From Deltaproteobacteria bacterium (GTDB lineage Bacteria; Desulfobacterota; WTBG01; CAIYCZ01; CAIRTM01), in contig JAJRXD010000098.1 in assembly GCA_024276465.1 (NCBI GenBank), positions 1 to 41,756 of the forward strand: 41,756 nt of DNA. Direction: 5' to 3'. This document shows positions 20,830 to 30,595 of the stretch, piece by piece. Position 1 is the stretch's first letter, and each line of letters starts with the position of its first letter. The position numbers and the translations under genes were made by a program. Below the pieces are notes generated by a model. That model was not told where the DNA came from and ran no database searches. It saw nothing but the letters and a program-made list of their open reading frames with translations.

Positions 20830-21810
20830 TTAGTCAGGATGTGTCGGGGGTACTGAATCCACCGGGTAAAAGCAGTCGGCAGTTTTTTTGTTGTTATATT
20901 TTGACACCCTGTTTCTGCCGTTTTCCTTTGCAGAATAAAGAGCCTCATCAGCAAATTTTATCATTTCACTGTAGGATTCAGGGTTGTTATCCCTGCGACT
21001 GACAACTCCAAGGCTGACCGTATTTTTTATTTTATAATTGTTGAAATTAAAGGTCCGTGATTCCACATTCATTCTGATTCTCTCGCACAGACACAGCGCA
21101 TTTTCAAGTTTAGTATGTGGAAGTATGAGAGCAAATTCTTCTCCTCCATATCTGGCCGCAAGATCAATTTCCCTTATGCTTTCACGAGTTATCTTTGCAA
21201 CTTCTCTCAGCACGAAGTCACCCGCCTGGTGGCCATAACTATCATTGACTTTCTTAAAGTAATCAAGATCGAGAATAACACAGCAAAGAGGCAGATTGTA
21301 CCTGTTCGATCGATTAAATTCGTAGGAAATTCGTTCCATGAAATGACGATAATTATGTAAACCGGTAAGTTCATCCCTTCTGGAAAGCTCATGAAGCATT
21401 CTGTTTTTTTCCTGGAGATCATCCCACATGATTTTGATTTTTACATGTGTTGCTACCCTTGCCAGCAGTTCGCCATGATCAAATGGCTTGGTAACATAAT
21501 CTGATGCTCCCTTTTCAAGCCCCTTTATTTTATCTACTGATTCTGTCTTTCCGGTAAGCATTATAATGGGAATATCCATGGTTTCATCACTTGCCTTCAG
21601 CTTTTCGCAAACAGCATACCCGTCTAATTCAGGCATCATTACATCAAGCAGAATTACATGGGGTTGAAAACAACGAGCAATATCAATCCCAGCCTGTCCG
21701 TTTTCAGCAGTTTTTACCAGATAATTTTTTTTAGATAACTGCGTGCTTGTTAATTTCCTTATTACTTCATTATCATCAATTACAAGCACCTTTTTTATTT
21801 GCTCTGACAT
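20830..21810 (-). CDS. Response regulator with diguanylate cyclase (GGDEF) output domain
   Basis: It makes c-di-GMP from two GTP under control of a receiver domain. It has 326 residues: receiver 1-125 (phosphoacceptor Asp56 in VILLDVMMPELDG, Lys at YVTKPF), a coiled linker (125-142) and a GGDEF domain (145-312) starting DELTGLHNYRHF. The active-site loop is GGEEF (222-226), a catalytically competent variant. The product-inhibition I-site R213-x-x-D216 sits exactly five residues before it. So an active, feedback-inhibited enzyme is expected (PleD/WspR-like layout). Its product could feed the PilZ protein at 4.4 kb. No histidine kinase is next to it. Confidence 0.93.
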   Translation of the reverse strand: MSEQIKKVLVIDDNEVIRKLTSTQLSKKNYLVKTAENGQAGIDIARCFQPHVILLDVMMPELDGYAVCEKLKASDETMDIPIIMLTGKTESVDKIKGLEKGASDYVTKPFDHGELLARVATHVKIKIMWDDLQEKNRMLHELSRRDELTGLHNYRHFMERISYEFNRSNRYNLPLCCVILDLDYFKKVNDSYGHQAGDFVLREVAKITRESIREIDLAARYGGEEFALILPHTKLENALCLCERIRMNVESRTFNFNNYKIKNTVSLGVVSRRDNNPESYSEMIKFADEALYSAKENGRNRVSKYNNKKTADCFYPVDSVPPTHPD

Positions 21811-21857
21811 GATTTTCTATTACGGATTTATTCCTTATAACTTTAGCTGTTTTTGCA

Positions 21858-22964
21858 CTAAACCTTCACTAATTCGTAACATCTTTTGCCAATACCCATC
21901 TTTTCTGCGTAGCGCAGTTGAATTTCCCAGTCCACTTCAGGATAAAGTCCCCTGATTTTATCTCCGCCCTTTTCATGACCGGTCTTCAGGGCAGAATCAA
22001 CAAGCCCTGTTTGTGAATTCAGCAGGTCTACTGACGCCTGATCTATTGCCACAGGATCAAGTGATGTCAGGATGCCGATATCCGGCACAATGTTTCGGTC
22101 TGAATGACCGTAGCAGTCGCAGGCAGGACTGATATCTGTGAGGAAATTTATAAAAATGCTTTTTTCAGCTTTGTTCCTGATTACTCCAAGAGCATACTCA
22201 ACCATTTTCTCCTGAAAGTCTTCCGTGTTTCCATCCCAGTTTATTTTTACAGAACCCTGCGGGCAGATTGTTATACATTCAGCACAACCAATGCAATTTT
22301 CAGAATTAATTCTAAACTTTTCATTAAACAGTTCTATGGCACTTACAGGACACCAGTCTGCACATTTGCCGCATGCTGTACATTCCCCGGGTTTTATTTT
22401 AGGAGAAATATTTGAATGCTGCTTCATCTTTCCCTCCCTGGAAGCACAGCCCATCCCGAGATTTTTAATCGTTCCACCAAAACCCGTAAGCTCATGTCCT
22501 TTAAAATGAGCAACGCTTATAAGTGCATCTGACAGAATTATTGCTGATGCGATAGAAACTTCTGAAAAGTGTTTTGCGTCAACTTTCAGCCTGACTTCAT
22601 CACTGCCTCTCAATCCGTCGGCTATAATAACAGGAGCGCGAACAGTTGTGTAATTAAAACCATGTGAAAGTGCAATATTGATGTGTGATGGGGCTTCAGA
22701 CCTTTCTCCTCTGTAAAGAGTATTTGCATCTGTTAAAAAAGGTTTTCCACCAAGCTTGATTATTTTTTCAACAATGTCGCGTATAAATATTGGACGTATG
22801 AAGGCAGTGTTTCCCTTTTCACCAAAATGCAGTTTAACAGCCACCAAATCTGTTTTGTCAACAACCTGTGAAACATCTGTCCTGTCAAGAATGCTGTTGA
22901 TTTTTGTTGTGTGATTGTTTGTAAAGGTTGTTCTCAAGTCAGCAAAATAAACCTTTGATTTCAT
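21858..22964 (-). CDS. DUF362-family protein with two [4Fe-4S] clusters
   Basis: The 368-residue protein has a DUF362 domain (about 40-180, 300-350) and, inserted at about 188-250, a bacterial-type ferredoxin pair: CTACGKCADWCPVSAIE and CIGCAECITICPQGSV, each with CxxCxxCxxxCP. It is cytoplasmic, with no signal peptide. The biochemical role is unknown; such proteins are frequent in anaerobes and presumably pass electrons. Its start overlaps the lptD stop by 4 nt (ATGA), so it is translationally coupled as the last gene of the trp-folC-lptD run, though a link to LPS export is not implied. Confidence 0.85.
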   Translation of the reverse strand: MKSKVYFADLRTTFTNNHTTKINSILDRTDVSQVVDKTDLVAVKLHFGEKGNTAFIRPIFIRDIVEKIIKLGGKPFLTDANTLYRGERSEAPSHINIALSHGFNYTTVRAPVIIADGLRGSDEVRLKVDAKHFSEVSIASAIILSDALISVAHFKGHELTGFGGTIKNLGMGCASREGKMKQHSNISPKIKPGECTACGKCADWCPVSAIELFNEKFRINSENCIGCAECITICPQGSVKINWDGNTEDFQEKMVEYALGVIRNKAEKSIFINFLTDISPACDCYGHSDRNIVPDIGILTSLDPVAIDQASVDLLNSQTGLVDSALKTGHEKGGDKIRGLYPEVDWEIQLRYAEKMGIGKRCYELVKV

Positions 22965-25105
22965 TGCATAAATCCTCCCAACCCCTTTAAGTAAAAGCTG
23001 AAATTAAATCTGGTGTCTGAGGTACTGCCGGCAGTTGAACCACGGGTCTGAACTGAAATCCTGCTGCCCCAGCACTGTGAGCTGTAATCCAGTCCAATAT
23101 TAGTATATTTTTTATTTCGATAATTCCTGTCAAACTGTACTCTGAAAAAAGTACGCAAAGAATCGGTCAGGCGAATTCTGCCTCTGAAAGCAAAGCCGTC
23201 AAATATGTCACGTGCATATCTGTATTCAAATTTCAAATTTGCATCCCTGCTGTTGCTCCAGCTTATAATTGCATTATAATATCGAAGGCTGTTTTCATAA
23301 CTATCAAATGCAGCTTTTGTTTTAAAATAGAGGAAAGGGAATACACCGTAACGAATTTCAGCAAAAATATCTGAAAAGTCCTTTCCCGGATTGCCTTTCA
23401 AATAGAGCCCCCCCTTTGGTTTGCTGATATTGAAAGACTGTCCAACCAGGAAATAACCGATTTCACGTTCTTCAAAAGCACCGGTGCCATCAGGGATAAT
23501 TCCGGAAAATCTGTTTTTCAGATAATAGCTTATGCTGTGGCGCTTAAAAAATCTTTCAGGAACGTCAAACCCCGGAAAATCATCCTGATCATTAGAAGGT
23601 TCATATTCATACAAAAGACCTGGTTCAACAGTATGTTTCAATTTTTTCAACCATTTTCCGTTTATCTGATATATTCTGATAAACGTAACCGAGAGCTCGG
23701 CCCTTGCACTTGGAAAAACCCCTGCTTTTTTAAGTCCCTTTTCATGATCAGCATTGAAATTGGCCATACCTCTCAGACCTATTTCCGGATTGAATTTCAG
23801 CCAGCCGTCATAGTTAACAGGCAGGGATATTTTAGGAAAGATATCGAAACGCTGGCCTTTCTGGCCCTCTTCCCTCCAGAAAAAATTATAAGAAGAATCA
23901 AATTGATAAAACAGCGCTGATCCTTTCACAGGCCTGCGCAGGCTTGAAAAAATAACCTGCGGAAGTTTTTGAAGAGTATCCGGACCCCTGTGCCGGAGGT
24001 TTTTATAAAGGTTAAAGTTTACAAGCAGATTATGAAAACCCCAGTTTTTATTGAAGAATATCAGTGATTCGTCTTTTTCGACAGATCTTATGTTTGATTT
24101 GTCTATTTCACCTTTTGAGCGATTAACCATTCTTTTATAATCATGATAAAATTCCCTGTCAGTTACGTAAGATCCCTGGGACTTTACATAAAAGTCTTCT
24201 GAAAAATAGTGCTCACCCTCAATGTTAAAATAACCTCTTTGCATATTCCTGTCACGTTTATCACGGTATCTGGCGTCAAAGTAATTTGTTTTCTCTTCAG
24301 CAAAATATCCGTAAAATTTTCCCCATGTTTGTTCACTCAGTTTAAAGCGATATTCCAGTCCGTTTCCAAGTCCCTTTCTTGATGCATAATCAAACCAGAA
24401 AGTTGCATCAGTGTTTTCTGATATAGCCCAGAAAAAAGAATTATTAACAAAATAACCTGATCTGTTTGAATGGCCAATTTCAGGGAATAAAAGGCCTGAT
24501 TGTCTTTTAGTGCTTAAAGGGAAAACAGCATATGGAAGATATACTACCGGAAACCCCTTAACTCTTAATATGTTGCTGCGTGACAAGGCATAACCTTCAA
24601 CTGTCAGGTTTATCTTTGCAGCATTTATTTTCCATGCCGGGTTTTCACCATCACATGTTGTTATTGTTCCCTGTTTTACTACATATGTATTTAAACCGGT
24701 TTTTTTTATCTCTTTTCCTTCAACATGAATATTTTGCTCCTTAATAAATATTCTGGCATTTCGGACTTCGCCAATCTGTGAATCAAGATTTATATCAAAG
24801 GACTCACAGGAAAGAATGTCACCACCCTCCATCAGGGTAACATTTCCCCTGGCTTCAGTATCCTTGGTTGTAAGATTAATCCTGATATTATCTGCTTTAA
24901 GAATTCTGCTGCCATGGATTATTTCAACATTTCCCTTGGCAAAAAGATAATTTTTATTTCTGTCATAATTCAGGTGGATTGCCTCAATGTTAACAGGCAA
25001 ATCATCATAATTTGGATCAGCATCAGGTGTTGCACGGGAAAAAGCAGTTACAGCATATAATGGCAGCATTAAACAAACAGACATAATAAGCAGTTTTCGT
25101 GACAT
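22961..25105 (-). CDS. lptD: LPS-assembly outer membrane protein LptD
   Basis: LptD (with LptE) inserts lipopolysaccharide into the outer leaflet. It has 714 residues: a signal peptide (1-22, ending in AVTAFSRA), an LptA/OstA-like periplasmic jellyroll (about 35-150, with repeated LNYDRNKNYLFAKGNVEI and ARGNVTLMEGG units) and a C-terminal beta-barrel rich in alternating aromatic strands, ending in Phe (FSFYLKGLGGFMQ region). Motifs such as GFPVVYLPYAVFPLS mark LptD. Few cysteines are present, so the disulfide pattern differs from that of E. coli. It shows that the organism has an LPS-bearing outer membrane. Confidence 0.92.
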   Translation of the reverse strand: MSRKLLIMSVCLMLPLYAVTAFSRATPDADPNYDDLPVNIEAIHLNYDRNKNYLFAKGNVEIIHGSRILKADNIRINLTTKDTEARGNVTLMEGGDILSCESFDINLDSQIGEVRNARIFIKEQNIHVEGKEIKKTGLNTYVVKQGTITTCDGENPAWKINAAKINLTVEGYALSRSNILRVKGFPVVYLPYAVFPLSTKRQSGLLFPEIGHSNRSGYFVNNSFFWAISENTDATFWFDYASRKGLGNGLEYRFKLSEQTWGKFYGYFAEEKTNYFDARYRDKRDRNMQRGYFNIEGEHYFSEDFYVKSQGSYVTDREFYHDYKRMVNRSKGEIDKSNIRSVEKDESLIFFNKNWGFHNLLVNFNLYKNLRHRGPDTLQKLPQVIFSSLRRPVKGSALFYQFDSSYNFFWREEGQKGQRFDIFPKISLPVNYDGWLKFNPEIGLRGMANFNADHEKGLKKAGVFPSARAELSVTFIRIYQINGKWLKKLKHTVEPGLLYEYEPSNDQDDFPGFDVPERFFKRHSISYYLKNRFSGIIPDGTGAFEEREIGYFLVGQSFNISKPKGGLYLKGNPGKDFSDIFAEIRYGVFPFLYFKTKAAFDSYENSLRYYNAIISWSNSRDANLKFEYRYARDIFDGFAFRGRIRLTDSLRTFFRVQFDRNYRNKKYTNIGLDYSSQCWGSRISVQTRGSTAGSTSDTRFNFSFYLKGLGGFMQ

Positions 25106-25114
25106 CTTATACCT

Positions 25115-26419
25115 TTAAAGTGCTATGGGACCACTTGAAAATGTTTTGGATTTTAACATGTACTCACGAACTTCACCAACAACAAACAGCGAGCCGGTAA
25201 CACATATAATGTCTTGTTTTGAAGCCATTTTTAATGTTTTTCCAAATGCAGTGGAAACATTATCACACCAGAATACATTTTTATGCCTGGAAAATCTAAT
25301 GAATTTTTCTATATGCTGCTTTGTAGCAGCCCTCCATATCATGGGTCTGCAAAACATGACTGCGTATGCATAAGGGGTCAGAATATTAACCATGCGGCGA
25401 ATATCCTTATCTTCCATAACTCCCAACATTAAAAAAAGTCGCCTGGTTGAAAATTCTGTTTTAATGGTTTTGACTAATGTCCTCCATGCAGCTGGGTTGT
25501 GGGCGCCATCTAAAACAACAGCCGGATTTTTTTTAATTATCTCCAGCCTCCCATGCCAGACAGTTTTTTTAATCCCTGTTATGATGTCATTTTCACTTAA
25601 CTGATAGTTTTTGTTTTTCAACTGTTCTGAGGCGGCAATTGCCAGTGAAGCATTGCGAATTTGATGGTCACCGAAAAGACCGCATTGAAGGTTTTTCAGT
25701 TTCAAATCAAAGCCCTGGTAGCTGAAAACACGCGGTTTAATCTTTCTGCATCTGATATCCCTGCCTAACTGATAAAATGCTGAATCCATGTTTTTGCATC
25801 TCTTCTCGAAAAAGCTGTTGACAGATGGCTGTCGGGCTCCGCTTATTACAGGAACATTTCTTTTTATAATCCCTGCTTTTTCAAGGGATATTTCCCGGAG
25901 TGTACTGCCAAGATAAGCCTGATGATCAGGGCTGATTGATGTTATTATGGACAGCAGTGGTTTAATTACATTAGTTGCATCATATCTTCCACCCATTCCA
26001 ACTTCAACTATTACCGGATCAGCGCCCTCCTCTTCAAAATACTTGAATGCCATGGCAGTTACAAATTCAAAAAAAGTAATATTTTTTAAAAAATGCCTGT
26101 TGCAGACGGACTTTATCTGTTTGACCAGCATAACCACCCTTTGGTGAGTTATTTTATGATCATTTATCCTGATTCTCTCGGTAAAATCGATCAGGTGAGG
26201 TGAGGTGAAAAAACCGGCTCTGTAGCCACCATGCTTAAGAATGGACTGGAGAAATGCTCCTGTTGAGCCCTTGCCATTGCTTCCGGCAATATGAATACAT
26301 CTGAGCATTTTATGCGGATTATCCAAATAGTTCAGGAGGCTGGTTATATTGGAAAGACCTAACTTAATGCCAAACTTCTGAAGGCCGAACAGGTAGGATA
26401 TTGACTCAGGATAGTTCAT
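25115..26419 (-). CDS. folC: Bifunctional dihydrofolate synthase / folylpolyglutamate synthase
   Basis: It adds glutamate to dihydropteroate or tetrahydrofolate using ATP. The 434-residue protein has the Mur-ligase-like P-loop GSNGKGSTGAFLQSIL (about 47-62), the FTSPHLIDFTERI motif, VEVGMGGRYDATN, SPDHQAYLG and the C-domain VLDGAHNPAAW. The catalytic site is therefore intact. It lies 25 nt after trpA and 9 nt before lptD. In many bacteria accD sits between trpA and folC; here it is absent. Confidence 0.94.
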   Translation of the reverse strand: MNYPESISYLFGLQKFGIKLGLSNITSLLNYLDNPHKMLRCIHIAGSNGKGSTGAFLQSILKHGGYRAGFFTSPHLIDFTERIRINDHKITHQRVVMLVKQIKSVCNRHFLKNITFFEFVTAMAFKYFEEEGADPVIVEVGMGGRYDATNVIKPLLSIITSISPDHQAYLGSTLREISLEKAGIIKRNVPVISGARQPSVNSFFEKRCKNMDSAFYQLGRDIRCRKIKPRVFSYQGFDLKLKNLQCGLFGDHQIRNASLAIAASEQLKNKNYQLSENDIITGIKKTVWHGRLEIIKKNPAVVLDGAHNPAAWRTLVKTIKTEFSTRRLFLMLGVMEDKDIRRMVNILTPYAYAVMFCRPMIWRAATKQHIEKFIRFSRHKNVFWCDNVSTAFGKTLKMASKQDIICVTGSLFVVGEVREYMLKSKTFSSGPIAL

Positions 26420-26444
26420 TCGAGTAACATGAATAGTTTTCGGG

Positions 26445-27242
26445 TTAGGCTAATGTAGCATCCTTAAGTGAGTGCACAAAATCACCGACCTTTTGAAGCA
26501 TATCAGATTTGTTCAGGTTTGACTCTATTATTTTTATTATTGCGCTTCCCACTATAACAGCATCTGCATAACAGGAAACCTCACGAACATGTTCAGGAGA
26601 TGATATGCCAAAACCAATTCCAATGGGAAGGGCAGTGTGAAGCCTTATTTTGCTGATATGCTTGTCAATAAGGTCAGCAAGACTGTCACGGGCACCAGTG
26701 ACTCCGGTTACAGAGACGTAGTAGATAAACCCTGAACCCATATCAGCAACAACATTCATTCTCTCGCTGGTGCTTGTGGGAGCAAGCAGAAATATTGAGT
26801 CAATCCCGCAGATATCCGCCTCATTTTTAAAATCCACAGCCTCTTCCGGGGGCAGATCAACAGTCAGGAAAGCATCAACACCAGCATCCCCTGCATCACT
26901 GGAAAGCTTTTTCAGCCCGTACTGGTAAAACGGATTATAATAACCAAAAAGAATTATCGGGATTGAAGAATATTTCCTGACACCTTTTACAAGGTCTAAA
27001 ACAGATTTTATTGAAAAGGAATTTTTTAAAGCACGCTGGGATGCAGCCTGAATGGTAGGTCCATCAGCCATTGGGTCTGAAAAGGGAACCCCTATCTCTA
27101 TCATGTCAGCACCATTGCTTACCAGGCATTGAAGCAGTTTTTCCGTAGTATTGATGTCTGGATCACCAGCTGTTATATAAGGGATAAGAGCTTTTTCTTT
27201 TTTTTTACGGAGTTCCTGAAACAGGCTTTTTATCCGGCTCAT
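26445..27242 (-). CDS. trpA: Tryptophan synthase alpha chain
   Basis: It cleaves indole-3-glycerol phosphate and passes indole to TrpB. It is a TIM barrel of about 265 residues with the catalytic Glu in DMIEIGVPFSDPMADGP, Asp in PYITAGDPD, and the phosphate-binding GFGISSPEHV and ADAVIVGSAI. I chose the ATG at 27242 because GAAGGAAG lies about 7 nt before it; an ATG two codons upstream (27248) is too close to that site. Unlike the other trp genes, it is separated from its upstream partner trpB by about 250 nt occupied by palindromic repeats. Confidence 0.95.
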   Translation of the reverse strand: MSRIKSLFQELRKKKEKALIPYITAGDPDINTTEKLLQCLVSNGADMIEIGVPFSDPMADGPTIQAASQRALKNSFSIKSVLDLVKGVRKYSSIPIILFGYYNPFYQYGLKKLSSDAGDAGVDAFLTVDLPPEEAVDFKNEADICGIDSIFLLAPTSTSERMNVVADMGSGFIYYVSVTGVTGARDSLADLIDKHISKIRLHTALPIGIGFGISSPEHVREVSCYADAVIVGSAIIKIIESNLNKSDMLQKVGDFVHSLKDATLA

Positions 27243-27334
27243 GACCATCTTCCTTCTATTGCTATAGAATCATTTTTATATGTCCATGTTTGCACCCTCT
27301 TCAGGAGCAAGCAATGGATGTATGTTTGTTTAAA

Positions 27335-27362
27335 GTTGATGACTTTGCAAAAAGTCATCAAC
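27335..27362. repeat. Perfect 12-bp hairpin in the trpB-trpA gap
   Basis: GTTGATGACTTT (27335-27346), a 4-base GCAA loop, then the exact reverse complement (27351-27362). In the plus orientation the loop is a GNRA tetraloop; in trp mRNA (minus strand) the loop is UUGC. It stands 9 bases from the larger palindromic element and shares its GATG-ending border, so the two may form one composite unit. A processing or stability element in the trp mRNA is a possible role. Confidence 0.8.
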
Positions 27363-27371
27363 TATGTTTCA

Positions 27372-27498
27372 GATGGCTAAGTAAAAATTTCGATATACAA
27401 GGCGTAGTGATTTTTCAGGTGCGAGACTATACATATAGTATGTCAAGTAGCTGAAAAATTGCTGCAACGCTGTAGATCGGACTTTTTACGACGCCATC
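27372..27498. repeat. Palindromic MITE-like element between trpB and trpA
   Basis: The left arm (from GATGGC at 27372) and the reverse complement of the right arm (ending GCCATC at 27498) share GATGGC, GTAAAAA, CGAT, TACA and ATTTTTCAG in the same order over about 47 bp each. The centre holds another short palindrome, ACTATA-CA-TATAGT (around 27427-27440). The whole can fold into one hairpin of about 127 nt. Its right end supplies two bases of the trpB stop codon (TGA at 27497-27499). It encodes no transposase. I infer a dispersed, transposed-in-trans element; only one copy is in this window. Confidence 0.72.
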
Positions 27499-28684
27499 AA
27501 AGTTTAATTCCAATTTTTTCTGCAGCAATATGAATATCCTTATCACCTCTTCCTGAAAGATTAACAACAGCAACTGAATCTCTTTCCAGATTTGGCGCCT
27601 CTTTTATCAGGTATGCAACTGCATGAGCGCTTTCAAGTGCTGGTATAATCCCCTCTGCACGGGAAAGCTCCTGAAATGCATTAATTGCTTCATCATCTGT
27701 CACGGACACATAGGAAACCCTGCCCGTGTCCTTCAGATAGCTGTGTTCAGGTCCTACGCCGGGATAGTCAAGTCCCGGGGCTATGGAGTGTGCAGGCAGT
27801 ACCTGTCCATGTTTATCCTGTAAAAGATAACTTTTAGCGCCATGTAAAACCCCCGGGGTTCCGGCTGCAAGGGGTGCTGAATGAGGCCCCTTGTCAATGC
27901 CAATACCTGTTGCTTCAACACCCGTAAGTTTTACTGAAGCATCCTGGAGAAAAGGGTAGAATATTCCCATTGCATTGCTTCCACCTCCCACACAGGCAAG
28001 AATCAGATCAGGAAGTCTGCCCTCTTTTTCAATAATCTGTTTTTTTGTCTCATCACCGATTATCCTCTGAAAATCCCTGACAATCAGCGGATAGGGATGA
28101 GGCCCTGCAACAGATCCTATTATATAAAAAGTATTTTTTACATAGGTTATCCAGTCCCGCATTGCTTCATTCATTGCGTCTTTTAAAGTACAGGTTCCTG
28201 AGCTGACAGCACGAACTTTTGCACCAAGAAGTTTCATCCTGAAAACATTCAGTGACTGGCGCTGCACATCCTCTGAACCCATAAATATCTCACATTCAAG
28301 ACCGAACCTCGCTGCAACAGTTGCAGTTGCAACACCATGCTGTCCTGCACCTGTCTCAGCGATGATCCGGGTCTTCTTCATTCTTTTTGCAAGAAGAATC
28401 TGCCCGATTGTGTTATTTATTTTGTGAGCCCCTGTGTGGTTCAGGTCTTCTCTCTTTAAATATACTTTTATCCCCAGCTTTTCTGAAAATCTTTCAGCAA
28501 AATACAAAGGGGTTTCCCTGCCCACATATTCTTTAAGATAAAATTTTACCTCATCTGAAAATTGAGGGTCATTTTTATAGTGATCGTATGCCTCTGAAAG
28601 TTCAATAAGAGCAGGCATGAGGGTTTCAGAAACATATCTTCCTCCGTATCCTCCAAAGTGTCCGTTATTGTCAGGTAATGTCAT
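27497..28684 (-). CDS. trpB: Tryptophan synthase beta chain
   Basis: It condenses indole with serine, using PLP. It has 395 residues, with the PLP lysine Lys88 in the HTGAHKINN motif, [13 protein letters not shown], the phosphate-cup GGGSNAMG and the serine-binding GRGDKD region near the end. This is the standard TrpB1 type, which works with TrpA; the longer TrpB2 form lacks some of these features. The stop codon abuts a palindromic repeat. It lies 22 nt after trpC. Confidence 0.97.
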   Translation of the reverse strand: MTLPDNNGHFGGYGGRYVSETLMPALIELSEAYDHYKNDPQFSDEVKFYLKEYVGRETPLYFAERFSEKLGIKVYLKREDLNHTGAHKINNTIGQILLAKRMKKTRIIAETGAGQHGVATATVAARFGLECEIFMGSEDVQRQSLNVFRMKLLGAKVRAVSSGTCTLKDAMNEAMRDWITYVKNTFYIIGSVAGPHPYPLIVRDFQRIIGDETKKQIIEKEGRLPDLILACVGGGSNAMGIFYPFLQDASVKLTGVEATGIGIDKGPHSAPLAAGTPGVLHGAKSYLLQDKHGQVLPAHSIAPGLDYPGVGPEHSYLKDTGRVSYVSVTDDEAINAFQELSRAEGIIPALESAHAVAYLIKEAPNLERDSVAVVNLSGRGDKDIHIAAEKIGIKL

Positions 28685-28706
28685 AAATTCTCCTGCAATT
28701 CAGTTG

Positions 28707-29564
28707 TTAGTGCTGAAATCCTCCAACAAACTCCGAGAGTTTTTGTCCTGGGTTTTCAGCTCTCATTAGAGATTCACCTATCAGGCACGCATCAACACCG
28801 GATTGTTTAAGCATAGTCACATCCCCAGGATTTTCAATCCCGCTTTCACTGACAACAATTGTGCCCTCTGGAATGTGCTTAATCAAATCATGCGTTGTTT
28901 TCAGATCAGTCTTAAATGTCCTTAAATCCCTGTTGTTAATGCCGATTATTTCAGAACCAGCGTCAAGTGCCATTTGCAGTTCCTTTTTTGAGTGAACCTC
29001 AACCATTGAAAAGAGAGACACCTCTCTTAAGAGCTTTAAAAAATCCTTAAGCAGTACTTCATCAAGAATCGCAGCTATAAGAAGCACAGCATCCGCTCCC
29101 CAGGCCTTTGACTCATATATCTGATAAGGGTCCAGCAGAAAATCTTTTCTGAAAACAGGTATGGAAATATTTTTTTTAATCTCTCTCAGGTATTCAAGTG
29201 AACCCATAAAAAAATTGTTATCTGTCAGCACCGAAACTGCAACAGCACCATGTTTTTCATATTCTCTTGCTATTTCAACCGGATTAAACTCTTCACGAAT
29301 AACACCTCTGGATGGAGATGCTTTTTTCACTTCAGCGATAATCCTGTTCCCCCCCCCGATCTCTTTTGAGAGTGCACCTTTAAAATCCATTGCCTCAGGT
29401 AAATCCTTAAGTATTTCTTTCAAGTTACCAGAAGGCATTGTTTTTTTTGCTTTTTCAATCTCTTCTTTTTTTTTTGCTATAATTTTTTCAAGAATCACTC
29501 TATGATGTTTTTCCTTTTTTAAAACTGGTATTGCTCTACACTCAGCAGAAGGTTGATAACTCAT
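28707..29564 (-). CDS. trpC: Indole-3-glycerol phosphate synthase
   Basis: It makes indole-3-glycerol phosphate. It has 285 residues and a TIM barrel: IIAEVKKASPSRGVI, PVFRKDFLLDPYQI, ADAVLLIAAIL, IIGINNRDLRTF and VVSESGI all match IGPS, including the catalytic Lys and Glu residues. It is about 25 residues longer than usual at the N-terminus (MSYQPSAECRAIPVLKKEKH before the conserved ILEKIIAKK). This extension results from the ATG overlapping the trpD stop by 4 nt (ATGA), so coupled translation is likely. It is not fused to TrpF. Confidence 0.95.
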   Translation of the reverse strand: MSYQPSAECRAIPVLKKEKHHRVILEKIIAKKKEEIEKAKKTMPSGNLKEILKDLPEAMDFKGALSKEIGGGNRIIAEVKKASPSRGVIREEFNPVEIAREYEKHGAVAVSVLTDNNFFMGSLEYLREIKKNISIPVFRKDFLLDPYQIYESKAWGADAVLLIAAILDEVLLKDFLKLLREVSLFSMVEVHSKKELQMALDAGSEIIGINNRDLRTFKTDLKTTHDLIKHIPEGTIVVSESGIENPGDVTMLKQSGVDACLIGESLMRAENPGQKLSEFVGGFQH

Positions 29565-30580
29565 GAAAGCCTTTGAGTTAAATTTTTCAAATCATTCAGT
29601 TTGTCCAAAGCTTTTCCACTGTCAATTGATTCAGCTGCCTGAGCTATTCCTTCTTTTAAATCCATTGCCTTTCCGGAAACCATTATTGCAGCACCTGCAT
29701 TTACAAGAACAATGTCCCTGTGAGGACCCTTTTTGCCGGTCAATAAATTCAGTATGATTTCAGCATTGTGGCCTGGGGTGCCGCCCTTTACTTCATCAAT
29801 GTCAATCTTTTTCAGGCCAAAATCACTTATATCAATCTCATATGTTTTAACAGCTCCATTATTGAGTTCACTTACCAGTGTTTCAGAACTCAGGGTTATC
29901 TCATCAAGTCCGTCTTTCCCGTGCACAACAAGAGCTTTCTTTCTCCCAAGCTGCTTTAAAACATTTGCTAAAGTACCGGTCAGTTTTTTATCATAAACCC
30001 CCACAACCTGAACATTAGCGTCTGCGGGGTTTGTCAATGGTCCCAGGATATTGAAAATTGTTCTAATACCTATCTCTTTTCTAACAGAAGCTGCATATCT
30101 CATGGCCAAATGAAGTTTTTGAGCAAACAGAAAACCAATACCAACCTCATCAATACAGTGCCCCACACTTTCAGGTGAAATATTTATATTGATCCCGAGT
30201 TTTTCTATGACATCAGCACTTCCGCAGCTGCTTGAAACTGAGCGATTACCGTGTTTTGCCACACGAAGTCCTGCTCCGCCTGCAACAAATGCTGCCGCAG
30301 TAGATATGTTGAATGTATTTGCGTTATCACCGCCAGTACCGACAATATCAATCAAATCATCATTTGATTCGACAGGAATAGCAAGAGCTTTCTGTCGCAT
30401 TACCATTGCAGCACCGGTAATTTCCTCAACAGTCTCGCCCTTCATCCTTAAAGCAGTAATAAAAGAGGCAATCTGTGAATCTGTGGCACTGCCTTCCATG
30501 ATCAGGTTCATTACCCCGATCATCTCATTTTCAGACAAACTCTCGCCTGCAATCACCTTTTTTATGGCTGTTTTAATCAT
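29561..30580 (-). CDS. trpD: Anthranilate phosphoribosyltransferase
   Basis: It transfers phosphoribose from PRPP to anthranilate. The 339-residue protein has the family motifs: DIVGTGGDNANTFNIST (PRPP binding), KHGNRSVSSSCGSADVIE, the FLFAQKLHLAMRYAASVRKEIGIRTIFNILGPLTNPA block and GKDGLDEITL. It is a separate protein, not fused to TrpG. It sits 15 nt after trpG and overlaps trpC. Confidence 0.97.
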   Translation of the reverse strand: MIKTAIKKVIAGESLSENEMIGVMNLIMEGSATDSQIASFITALRMKGETVEEITGAAMVMRQKALAIPVESNDDLIDIVGTGGDNANTFNISTAAAFVAGGAGLRVAKHGNRSVSSSCGSADVIEKLGININISPESVGHCIDEVGIGFLFAQKLHLAMRYAASVRKEIGIRTIFNILGPLTNPADANVQVVGVYDKKLTGTLANVLKQLGRKKALVVHGKDGLDEITLSSETLVSELNNGAVKTYEIDISDFGLKKIDIDEVKGGTPGHNAEIILNLLTGKKGPHRDIVLVNAGAAIMVSGKAMDLKEGIAQAAESIDSGKALDKLNDLKNLTQRLS

Positions 30581-30595
30581 CTTTGATTCATTTAG

